A stretch of 40,433 bases of DNA from assembly GCA_937893495.1 (NCBI GenBank), contig CALBIE010000623.1, positions 1 through 40,433 of the forward strand, in the 5' to 3' direction. Source of the stretch: an uncultured Verrucomicrobiales bacterium. Lineage in GTDB: Bacteria > Verrucomicrobiota > Verrucomicrobiia > Limisphaerales > JAYPXF01. Position 1 is the first letter of the stretch; the number at the start of each line of letters is the position of its first letter. A model generated the notes under the pieces. That model was not told the origin of the DNA. It ran no database searches and saw only the letters and a list, made by a program, of their open reading frames with translations. The position numbers and the translations under genes were made by a program. Positions 32,490 to 40,214 of the stretch are shown here, in pieces.

Positions 32490-34967
32490 TCAGTGGTTAA
32501 ACACAAATTCGAGCGAATTCATCATCGCCCAGACAAGGTCCTCGGTTGCCTTGCGGCGTTGACCTGAGCGGGTGCCTAGATACTGCACCGCACCGGCCTT
32601 TTCCTCGTGGGACGGATAGCGACTGAAACAAGTCAGGTAAAGATCCTCCACCAGATCATTGTCATCATCCATTGCCACTACCGCGCGGGAAATCCGACCA
32701 CCAGCATGGTTGAGCTTGGCCTGAAGACCCGGCGAGTTCATCAGGTGCAGCGCCTGCGAAATGCTGGCGCCAGATGCCCGCTCACATTCGCAGGGCGTCG
32801 CCCGGACCGGCCGGCCGAACAGTTTGAGAAAATAATGCTGGACCTGACTATCCCAGAGTTGGACGGCGCGATAACCGCTCGGAACTCCGCTGAACTTTTC
32901 CGGGACATCCGTCACGTCACTGACCGCATCCATCAGGACTTCCGCCGGCAATCGCCGGAAAATCGCCCGGGAGAAGTTTTTTTCATCCATCGCGTTCGTC
33001 TGGTTCGGTCTGGAGGAAAGTTGATAAGTCCGCGAACTGGTAATCAAACGTATCAATGCCCGGGCATCGAACTTGTTTTCTTTCAGGTATTCAGCCAGGG
33101 CATCGAGCAGTTCAGGATTACTTGGCGGATTGCTCTCGCGAAAATCGTCCACCGGCTCCACCAGACCACGCCCGAGAAAGTACGACCAGAAACGATTGGC
33201 CAGATTGCGCGCGAACCAGGGATTGTCCGGCTGCGTCAACCAATCAGCGAGCGCGCGACGGCGGTCGCCATCCGGCGAAGCATCCGGCATCGTCGTTCCC
33301 AGCGCATACGCATAGATCGGTTTCTTCGTCCGCGGATGCTTGGCAACGGGATCTCCCTCGGCAGTCAACGACTGCGAATCACCCACAGTCTTGAACTTCA
33401 CCTGCTGGAAGAACGCACTCATGCCGTGGTAATCCCGTTGCGTCCAGCGATCGTACGGGTGTTGATGGCACTCGGCGCAAGTGATGCGAACGCCGAGGAA
33501 CACCTGCGACGTCATGGCCGCCATTTCCCCGGGCTTTTTGCCGACCTTGAAAAAGAACCCAGCGGGCTGTTCGTTCATCGGCCCGGCCGCCTGCAAAAGT
33601 TGCGCCGCGAATTGATCCAGTGGCGTATTTTCAGCAACTGCCGATTTAATCCAGCGGTAATAGGCGTGCGCATCGCGATGCCCGAGCGCGAGGCGATCGA
33701 CACGCAACAGGTCGGCCCATTTCAGCGCCCAATAATCGGCAAACTCGGGGCGAAGAAGAAGCGACTCGACGAGTTGTTGGCGCTTGTTTGCAGTTGGACG
33801 TTGCAGCGACTCGGGAGAGTCGCGCTCCGAAACACGGTTCGCCCGAACCGCTGTAGTGGGGTTCGCACGATTCGCCGTCGAGTCATCCGGGCGAGTCGAT
33901 TGCAAACCAGCGGCCGGATGCGGTTGGGATTCGTCCAGAAAACTTCGCACCTCGCTCGCCGTCGGTAGTCGCCCGATAATATCCAGATAGGCCCGTCGCA
34001 AATACTCGGCATCACTCGCCAGTTCCGACGGATGCAGGTTCAGTCGCCGCAGGTTGGCGTCCACCAGTTGGTCGATAAAGTTTTGCACCGGGCGCTGGGG
34101 AAACTCGCTCGATTCTCCCGGACGAGGAATCAACGCTTGAAAGACCGCCACCTTTCCGCGATAGCGCGCCATCACTGCCGTCTGCCCGATGGACTTTCCA
34201 ATCGTAACCAGACCGTCCGCATCGACCGTCGCCATGCTGGCATCGTTCGCATGAAATTCCGCCAACCACGTTACGTCCTCAGTGCTGCCATCAGCATAGT
34301 GGGCGACTGTTTTGAGCGGCTGCCGCTTTTCAAACGCAAGGACCTCCCGCGCTGGTTCAATGGCCAGACCAGTCAGTTCCTTCCGTCCTTCAATGGAATT
34401 GGGCGCGCCGCTTGAAATCCAGTCGCGTAGTCGCTGGTGCGCACGACTGTCGGGCTTGATACGAATGCCACCCTGATGCGGAATGGCTCCCAATATCTTG
34501 CGTAACAGCAAACTCTGATCAGGCGCGGCCGGCATCATCCGACGCCCTCGATTTTCCCGGGTCAACGCCGTGAAATCAGCTCCGGGATCATTTCCAAACA
34601 CGGACAGTTTGAAACCATTCTGACCTTCCGCCTTGCCGTGACAGGCGGACCCATTGCAACCGTAGCGGCTCAGCAGCGGGGCGATGTCGTTGATGAAATC
34701 GACGGGAGGTGGAGCGGCGTGAAGAAGGCTGACCTGCGCGGAGATGAGAAGAACGCCGGCGACCGTGCGCCCGGGCCGAACGAGCGAGTGCCGCCAACGT
34801 GCCGCGGGCTTCCAGCCTGCACGGGGCGCGCTCCTGCCAATCGAAGTATGCGGGTTATCCCTAAGCTGCCCGGCCTGGCGCAAGCCGGGTGCAGGCGGGA
34901 CGCCTGCGCTACATGGGGCGACATCAATCTCAAACGCACTGGTAAGAGGTCGAAGATTTGACCACAA
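32490..34967 (-). CDS. DUF1549/DUF1553 protein with heme-type N-terminus and Big2 domain
   Basis: This is the secreted partner of DUF1501. After the signal core TVAGVLLISAQVSLLHA comes FINDIAPLLSRYGCNGSACHGK, the CX4CH heme-type motif of this family. A Big2 Ig-like domain follows (VAHYADGSTEDVTWLAEFHA), then DUF1549 (LRRAYLDIIGRLPTASEVRSFL) and DUF1553 (NPWFARNLANRFWSYFLGRG; LHLMNSPG). Between VRSFLDES and QQLVESLL about 45 residues are inserted, encoded by a palindromic element (33800-33915) and kept in frame. The start is uncertain. No usual start codon lies next to the signal sequence, and the open frame reaches 35210 through other repeats. TTG 34967 is used here; ATG 35063 lies inside an inverted repeat. 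Confidence 0.83.
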   Translation of the reverse strand: MWSNLRPLTSAFEIDVAPCSAGVPPAPGLRQAGQLRDNPHTSIGRSAPRAGWKPAARWRHSLVRPGRTVAGVLLISAQVSLLHAAPPPVDFINDIAPLLSRYGCNGSACHGKAEGQNGFKLSVFGNDPGADFTALTRENRGRRMMPAAPDQSLLLRKILGAIPHQGGIRIKPDSRAHQRLRDWISSGAPNSIEGRKELTGLAIEPAREVLAFEKRQPLKTVAHYADGSTEDVTWLAEFHANDASMATVDADGLVTIGKSIGQTAVMARYRGKVAVFQALIPRPGESSEFPQRPVQNFIDQLVDANLRRLNLHPSELASDAEYLRRAYLDIIGRLPTASEVRSFLDESQPHPAAGLQSTRPDDSTANRANPTTAVRANRVSERDSPESLQRPTANKRQQLVESLLLRPEFADYWALKWADLLRVDRLALGHRDAHAYYRWIKSAVAENTPLDQFAAQLLQAAGPMNEQPAGFFFKVGKKPGEMAAMTSQVFLGVRITCAECHQHPYDRWTQRDYHGMSAFFQQVKFKTVGDSQSLTAEGDPVAKHPRTKKPIYAYALGTTMPDASPDGDRRRALADWLTQPDNPWFARNLANRFWSYFLGRGLVEPVDDFRESNPPSNPELLDALAEYLKENKFDARALIRLITSSRTYQLSSRPNQTNAMDEKNFSRAIFRRLPAEVLMDAVSDVTDVPEKFSGVPSGYRAVQLWDSQVQHYFLKLFGRPVRATPCECERASGASISQALHLMNSPGLQAKLNHAGGRISRAVVAMDDDNDLVEDLYLTCFSRYPSHEEKAGAVQYLGTRSGQRRKATEDLVWAMMNSLEFVFNH
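33800..33915. repeat. Palindromic element inserted in frame in the DUF1549 gene
   Basis: It contains the hairpin gcgactcgggagagtcgc (33806-33823), a second one ggttcgcccgaacc (33836-33849), and partly matching outer arms (ttgcagcgactcggg at the left; cgggcgagtcgattgcaa at the right). Flanking gtttgca/tgcaaac at 33786-33792 and 33900-33906 may bracket it. It interrupts a loop of the conserved DUF1549 domain without a frameshift or stop. Confidence 0.68.
34804..34913. repeat. Palindromic element, family B, copy 2
   Basis: The left arm 34804-34821 (gcgggcttccagcctgca) and right arm 34890-34913 (tgcaggcgggacgcctgcgctaca) pair imperfectly. They correspond to the arms of the element at 19171-19290. 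The centre contains a gcccggc/gccggg hairpin. As in the first copy, it lies upstream of a secretion signal in an open frame, here that of the DUF1549 protein. Confidence 0.78.
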
Positions 34968-34989
34968 GAACTGAAAACTAGCGGGACTA

Positions 34990-35070
34990 CCCACGGATGG
35001 CAAAGCCGACCCACGGATTGACAGGCATTTCGGTGAATCCCATCCGTGGGTCGGCTTTGCCATCCGTGGG
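34990..35070. repeat. Perfect 29-bp inverted repeat
   Basis: The arms 34990-35018 and 35042-35070 are exact reverse complements (cccacggatggcaaagccga and on), separated by a 23-base loop. Each arm also contains the word cccacggat twice, so the element has both direct and inverted symmetry. It lies in the gap between the downstream DUF1549 gene and the preceding DUF1501 gene. Confidence 0.95.
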
Positions 35071-35210
35071 ACATACGAAAAAATGGCGATTGAATTCGGG
35101 CGTTCTCTTCCCGTGGCGCTCTCTCCATTGCATGACCCGATTGTGTTGTCGCATACCCGGCGGCTGGCACTTAAGTCAGTCGAGTTTGCAACGTGAAAAA
35201 AACTATTCAT

Positions 35211-36659
35211 CTACGCCAGCAGTTCATGGACAATTTTGCCCGGTTGTCCGTCAAGAATCGTCTGCTCCTGACGATTGCGAACAAACGTCAGTTGCTTCGC
35301 ATCGAGCCCAAACAGATGCAGCAGCGTCGCATGGTAGTCGTAATGATTGACCACGTTCTCGACCGCCTCGTGTCCCCATTCGTCCGTGGCGCCATGGATA
35401 TGACCGCGCTTGAATCCGCCGCCCGCCACCCACATCGAAAACCCATACGTGTTGTGATCGCGACCGACCTTGTCGATACCGGTGTCATTTTGTATCACCG
35501 GCAAACGCCCCATCTCGCCGCCCCAATGCACGACGGTCGTGTCGAGCAAACCCAGCGTCTTCAGATCCCGAACGAGCGCGGCCGTCGGTTGGTCAATCAT
35601 CTTGCAGGAGCGCGGCAGGCTGGAGCGAATGCTGCCGTGATGATCCCAGAATTGATTCTTCGTGAACACCTGTACGAAGCGGACGCCTCGCTCAACCAAC
35701 CGCCGCGCAATCAGACAGCGCGTCCCGAAATCCTTCGTCTCCGCCTGGTCAATTCCGTAAAGCTTTTTCGTTGCTTCGCTCTCGCTGGAAATATCCATCG
35801 CCTCGGACGCCGCCACCTGCATTCGCGCGGCGAGTTCGAAACTGGCGATGCGCGCTTCCAGATCGAGTTCACCCGGACGCATCTGTGCGTGCTTTCGATT
35901 GAGGTCATCGAGAAAGCCGAGAAAGTTTTGCTGTGGTTTGCCGCGCAGTTCCGCCGGCGGATCGAGATTGAGAATGCGCGGCTCGCGAGCGCGAACCACG
36001 GTGCCCTGATAGATCGACGGCAACCAGCCGGGCGACCAATTCAGCACCCCTTCAACGGGGAGATTCGCCGGGTCCCGCAAAACCATATAGCACGGGAGGT
36101 TTTGGTTTTCCGTGCCGAGCCCATAGGTCAACCAACTCCCCAATGCCGGCCGGCCGCGGGTGATGCGGCCGGTGTTCAGCGCGTGAATGGACTGTCCGTG
36201 ATTGTTCACGCCAGTGCGCATCGAGCGAATCAAAGTGATGTCATCCGCAATCGTGCCGAAGCCCGGAATCAGGTCGGACAGCTCCATTCCGCTCTGGCCG
36301 CGCGGTTGGAAATTCCAGAAGCTCGGCAACACTTTCGGACTTGCCTGGGCGGCGTTGTCGTACTTGATTTTTCCCGGGAACGCCTTGCCGCCATACTTGT
36401 CCAGCATCGGCTTCGGGTCGGTCAGATCCATGTGGCTGGGACCGCCTTGCATGAAGATGGAAATCATCGCGCGCGCGCGCGGCTCGTAATGCGTGCCCTT
36501 CGGGCGGACATCAAACGCCTGCCGCTCCAGTGACGGCTTGATCGGTTTGGCGAGCAACCCCTCGCGTTGCAACAGCGTCGCGAGCGCGATGCCGCCCAAC
36601 CCGAGCCCATTGCGGGAAAGGAATTCGCGGCGGGAATGAAAAGTTTTTCCGAAAGGCAT
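35211..36659 (-). CDS. DUF1501 protein, exported (second)
   Basis: ATG 36659 gives 482 residues (an adjacent ATG at 36662 is equivalent). The N-terminus SRREFLSRNGLGLGGIALATL is a Tat-type signal. Family features are AMISIFMQGGPSHMDLTDPKP, ITLIRSMRTGVNNHGQSIHALN, VVHWGGEMGRLP and RDHNTYGFSMWVAGGGFKRGH. It is longer than the first DUF1501 protein and clearly not a recent duplicate. Its expected partner is the PSCyt1/DUF1549/DUF1553 protein upstream on the same strand, from which it is separated by the DUF433-DUF5615 pair. Confidence 0.92.
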   Translation of the reverse strand: MPFGKTFHSRREFLSRNGLGLGGIALATLLQREGLLAKPIKPSLERQAFDVRPKGTHYEPRARAMISIFMQGGPSHMDLTDPKPMLDKYGGKAFPGKIKYDNAAQASPKVLPSFWNFQPRGQSGMELSDLIPGFGTIADDITLIRSMRTGVNNHGQSIHALNTGRITRGRPALGSWLTYGLGTENQNLPCYMVLRDPANLPVEGVLNWSPGWLPSIYQGTVVRAREPRILNLDPPAELRGKPQQNFLGFLDDLNRKHAQMRPGELDLEARIASFELAARMQVAASEAMDISSESEATKKLYGIDQAETKDFGTRCLIARRLVERGVRFVQVFTKNQFWDHHGSIRSSLPRSCKMIDQPTAALVRDLKTLGLLDTTVVHWGGEMGRLPVIQNDTGIDKVGRDHNTYGFSMWVAGGGFKRGHIHGATDEWGHEAVENVVNHYDYHATLLHLFGLDAKQLTFVRNRQEQTILDGQPGKIVHELLA

Positions 36660-36675
36660 CATTGTTGAATTCGCG

Positions 36676-37026
36676 CTAAAGCGGGAGATAGACGATTCGA
36701 TTCAGCAGGTCAGTTTGTTCGGCGCAGTCATTCAGCAGCTCAATTTCTTCAATGGCCTGACCAACAGGCACTCGTCTCGGAACAATCACAACGCCGGAGC
36801 ATTGAACGTCAACGCGAATCCGTTCGCTGGCAAATTCGACGACGGTGTTGACGTCGTGAGTCACCAGCACGCGATGGTTTTTCGCGGCCCATTCCAGCAG
36901 CTCAGGGTCGCTCGCACCACTGAGACCCATCGATTGCACAGTCACACCATCAAGGCCTGGAATCCGCCGTTCCAATCCACGGACGATCCGCTGATTGAAA
37001 TTTTCGTCGAAGAGCAGGGAAATCAC
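36676..37026 (-). CDS. DUF5615 (PIN-like) putative toxin
   Basis: This is a 116-residue protein from GTG 37026, overlapping the DUF433 stop (GTGA). The N-terminus SLLFDENFNQRIVRGLERR and the phrase NHRVLVTHDVNTV are typical of DUF5615/Mut7-C-like PIN domains. The acidic residues Asp7, Glu8 and Asp58 region would form the nuclease site. Such genes pair with DUF433 genes, and the pair is a predicted type II toxin-antitoxin system (experimental support for the family is limited). It lies 16 bp before the DUF1501 gene. Confidence 0.85.
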   Translation of the reverse strand: MISLLFDENFNQRIVRGLERRIPGLDGVTVQSMGLSGASDPELLEWAAKNHRVLVTHDVNTVVEFASERIRVDVQCSGVVIVPRRVPVGQAIEEIELLNDCAEQTDLLNRIVYLPL

Positions 37027-37367
37027 GGCGTCACGGCCTCACGGGCGACTCGTCGAGTCTGCAGGAGTTCGCGCAATTCCCGATTTCCGCTCTCAGAGTC
37101 AATCCTGTCGCGCAGCACGGAGGCCTTGTTTTCAGCTTCCTTCAAGTAGGCGTTCACTTCGTCCCGATGCTGAAGGTAATATGCAATAATCCCGTAAATC
37201 TGACAGGGAATGACGGACGGGAAATCTTCGGCGATCTGATCCGCAGAGGCTCCGTCCAAATACTGTTGAAGGATTACATCAACACCGACACGGGTCCCTT
37301 CGACACGCCAGAATCCTTTTTCATCGACGGCAATCGGAACTCGTTGCGTTGGCTCGACAGTCATCAT
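37023..37367 (-). CDS. DUF433 putative antitoxin
   Basis: ATG 37367 is chosen because gtagga lies seven bases upstream; the product has 114 residues. The DUF433 core is visible: WRVEGTRVGVDVILQQYLDG and ADQIAEDFPSVIPCQIYGII, a helix-turn-helix-like domain. A charged helical tail (75-110) could bind the partner. It overlaps the DUF5615 gene by 4 bp, the usual arrangement of this module. It follows the PSCyt1 gene by 37 bp and is probably co-transcribed with it. Confidence 0.86.
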   Translation of the reverse strand: MMTVEPTQRVPIAVDEKGFWRVEGTRVGVDVILQQYLDGASADQIAEDFPSVIPCQIYGIIAYYLQHRDEVNAYLKEAENKASVLRDRIDSESGNRELRELLQTRRVAREAVTP

Positions 37368-37403
37368 TTTCAAATCCTACAGGATACCGGAAAGACCGGC
37401 AAA

Positions 37404-40208
37404 TCAATCGACATACAAAAACTCGTTGGAGCCCAACAACGCCTGACAGAAGTTTGCCAGCGCCGTCAGTTCGGGCTGTTTGTCCTTTCGTTCACGAAAC
37501 TCCCTGGTCTGCTTTTCGACAAACGCCAGCGAACGCCTGGCTTCGTCGGACGTAATCTCCCGGGCGAAGGTGATCTCCCAGGCAGCGGACAATTGCCTGG
37601 GTACGTCATCTTTCGCCATGCCGCGAACACGCTCCGCCATCCGGCCGGCGTGCTGGATGGCAAAGTCGTTGTTCATGAACACCAGCGCCTGCGGGGCCAC
37701 GGTCGAGATGGAGCGCTGCGTGCAGTTGGGCTCCATGTCCGGCGCGTCAAAGGTGTTGAACATGGACAGGATGCGCGAACGCCGCACCTGCACGTAGATG
37801 CTGCGCCGAAATTCCTGTCCCTTCAAATCCTGCGACTTGCCCGGCTTGCGTTCGCCATCGAGGTTTTCCTTCCCGATGATGAACTGGCCTACCTCGTCCT
37901 CCATCACCGGAACGGGTTTGCCAAACAATTCCCGGTTCAACGCGCCGCTGACCGCGAGAATGCTGTCCCGGATGGATTCGGCCTCAAGTCGGCGAACGTT
38001 CATTCGACCCAAGAGATAATTATCCGGATCAAGCTGATCGAGTTTGTCAGTTCGACGGGAAGCTTGTCGCCACACGGCACTGGTCATGATGAGCTTGTGC
38101 AGGCGTTTCATTTTCCAGCCGTTCGCCATGAAATCCCGGGCAAGCCAATCGAGCAATTCAGGATGGGTCGGCCGGTCGCCAAGCTGCCCGAAATCGCCCG
38201 GCGAACGAACCAGACCCTGGCCAAAATGATGCATCCAGATTCGGTTTACGATAACCCGCGCCGTGAGAGGATGGGATCCATCGGTCAATCGTTTGGCAAA
38301 AGCGGTCCGCCGACCGGTCGTCGGCAGCGCCTTGTCATTCTCTACAATCGGATTCTTTGGCAAAGACACCACCGAAAGCTCACCGGGCGCCACTTTGTCC
38401 TTTGGCTGTTCATGGTCACCCCGATGAAAGACATGGGTCGTCGGCAACTTGCCCGGTGATTCGGCGAGCGCGCGGATAAATTGTTCTTCCGGTTTCAAGT
38501 CGCGAATTTCCTTCGCCTTTGCAGCCATGGCTTTGAGCACTTTTTCGGACATGGTATCCAAGTAATATTGAATGCCCTCGTCGAGCCGTTTCAATTCGGC
38601 AACACCGTCCTTGTTGAACTCGGCGAGGTTCTTTTCCTCAATCTTTTTTTCCGGATTCTGTTTACGCGCCTCGGTCAACAGTTCCTTGAGCCGCGTGTCG
38701 CGCTCACGCTTCAAGCGGGCGGATTCGACCCGATACTCGCGATCATACAAATAAAGCGAACCGGCGCTGATATTGCGAACGCTCGGATGCGCCTTCAGGA
38801 GTTTTTTCTGTTCTTCGGAGCGTTCTTTTTCCACGGTCTTGTACGCCTTGCCCAGGGCATCGCGGAGGTTTTCGGGGGCGGCTTTCAATTTCCATTGCAA
38901 GGTCCGGTCGATGAAAAACTCGATCTTTTTATTTCGCTCGGCATCAACCACCTTCGCCTTTGCCTCGATCTCCGCGGCGACTTTTCGATCCGCATCCGTA
39001 TAGAGCGAAATCCGACGGCTGTTCGGTGCCAACCAGCTCTTCGGATCGAGCGCTGGTTCAAAGATCGCACGCATCCGATAGTAGTCGCGCTGCGATATCG
39101 GATCGTAGCGATGGTTGTGACAGCGCGCGCAATCCACCGTCAGCCCGAGCAATGCGGTGGAAACGATCTGCACCGTCTCGGCCACGACCTGATTGCGGGC
39201 AAGGCCATGGTCGATGCCGCCCGAGCCCGTTCCGTCTGGTGCCATACGCAGAAATCCGGTCGCGGTCAGCCGGGCAATTTTCTCAGGCGGGAGATTCTTG
39301 TGCGGGAACGGAACCATTTCATCACCGGCGAGTTGCTCGCGGATGAACTGATCGAACGGCATGTCGTCGTTCCAGGCGCGAATGACATAATCGCGATAAC
39401 GCCAGGCCCAGCCGCGCTCGGTATCGGCCTCGGTGTATCCCTCCGAATCGGCATAGCCGGCAATGTCCAGCCAATGACGCCCCCAGCGTTCACCGTAATG
39501 CGGCGAAGCCAGTAACCGCTCGACCAGATCGGAGTGCGATATGTTGAGCGCGGAATCGAGTTCTTCCGGCGTCGGTGGAAGACCGGTCAGGTCGAAATAG
39601 GCGCGCCGAATCGCAGTGCGACGATCCGCCTCGGGTGAAAAATCCAGCCCTGCCTTCTGGAGTCGGGCCAGAATGAAGCCGTCGATCGGATTGGACATCT
39701 TTCGCGCGCCCTTGACCGCGGGCACAGCCGGTTTTCCAATCGGCCGAAACGACCAGAAGTTCCGCTCCACATCGGTGATGTAATCATCCGGATCCAGATC
39801 AACCGGTTCCGGCCGAAGTGTTTTTGCGCCCCCGTCCAGCCAGCGACCGATGAGTTCGACATCCGCCGCCGGGAGACGTTCTTTTTCCGGCGGCATCTTG
39901 CCGGCTTTCACGAATTCAAACAGCCGGCTCTCAGACCGCTTCCCCGGTAAAACGACCGCCCCTTTCTTACCGCCCTTGAGAATCAGTCGATGCATGCGAA
40001 GGTCGAGCCCCCCTTTGAGTTCACCCCCCTCGCCATGGCATTGAAAACAGTGGGTCTTGAAGATGGGGCGAATGTGTTTGTCGTAATACACCGTCTCCGT
40101 CGCAGATACCGACGGCGCGGCTGCAAGGACGGTCGGAAGCAGGCCAATCAAACCCGCCACGAACAGGCCCCCCCCCGCCCTCGGTCGTATTTTCTGCAAA
40201 TTGGCCAT
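37404..40208 (-). CDS. PSCyt1/DUF1549/DUF1553 exported cytochrome-like protein
   Basis: This 934-residue protein starts at ATG 40208 with a signal peptide (about 1-36). A Planctomycete-type cytochrome domain begins with the heme motif CFQCH at 54-58 and includes GKMPPEKERLPAADVELI. DUF1549 follows (NPIDGFILARLQKAGLDFSP, AYFDLTGLPPTPEEL). A charged coiled-coil linker comes next, then DUF1553 (HPLTARVIVNRIWMHHFGQGL; RRLEAESIRDSILAVSG; QALVFMNNDFA). It is the expected electron-transfer-like partner of DUF1501 proteins. The signal sequence contains a run of nine Gs in codons 11-14 (40168-40176). It is the first gene of the minus-strand block. Confidence 0.92.
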   Translation of the reverse strand: MANLQKIRPRAGGGLFVAGLIGLLPTVLAAAPSVSATETVYYDKHIRPIFKTHCFQCHGEGGELKGGLDLRMHRLILKGGKKGAVVLPGKRSESRLFEFVKAGKMPPEKERLPAADVELIGRWLDGGAKTLRPEPVDLDPDDYITDVERNFWSFRPIGKPAVPAVKGARKMSNPIDGFILARLQKAGLDFSPEADRRTAIRRAYFDLTGLPPTPEELDSALNISHSDLVERLLASPHYGERWGRHWLDIAGYADSEGYTEADTERGWAWRYRDYVIRAWNDDMPFDQFIREQLAGDEMVPFPHKNLPPEKIARLTATGFLRMAPDGTGSGGIDHGLARNQVVAETVQIVSTALLGLTVDCARCHNHRYDPISQRDYYRMRAIFEPALDPKSWLAPNSRRISLYTDADRKVAAEIEAKAKVVDAERNKKIEFFIDRTLQWKLKAAPENLRDALGKAYKTVEKERSEEQKKLLKAHPSVRNISAGSLYLYDREYRVESARLKRERDTRLKELLTEARKQNPEKKIEEKNLAEFNKDGVAELKRLDEGIQYYLDTMSEKVLKAMAAKAKEIRDLKPEEQFIRALAESPGKLPTTHVFHRGDHEQPKDKVAPGELSVVSLPKNPIVENDKALPTTGRRTAFAKRLTDGSHPLTARVIVNRIWMHHFGQGLVRSPGDFGQLGDRPTHPELLDWLARDFMANGWKMKRLHKLIMTSAVWRQASRRTDKLDQLDPDNYLLGRMNVRRLEAESIRDSILAVSGALNRELFGKPVPVMEDEVGQFIIGKENLDGERKPGKSQDLKGQEFRRSIYVQVRRSRILSMFNTFDAPDMEPNCTQRSISTVAPQALVFMNNDFAIQHAGRMAERVRGMAKDDVPRQLSAAWEITFAREITSDEARRSLAFVEKQTREFRERKDKQPELTALANFCQALLGSNEFLYVD
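40168..40176 (-). repeat. Homopolymer of nine G in the signal-peptide coding region
   Basis: On the coding strand the run reads gcg-ggg-ggg-ggc (nine consecutive G), at codons 11-14 of the PSCyt1 gene. Runs of this length are prone to slipped-strand errors; a one-base change would destroy the reading frame near the start. Confidence 0.9.
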
Positions 40209-40214
40209 ATCAAC

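Noticed and set aside
32607-39515. Long plus-strand frames at 32607-33968, 35193-36533, 37167-38459 and 38481-39515
   Set aside because: All are antisense to well-recognised DUF1549/DUF1553, DUF1501, DUF433 and PSCyt1 genes, and their translations lack family motifs.
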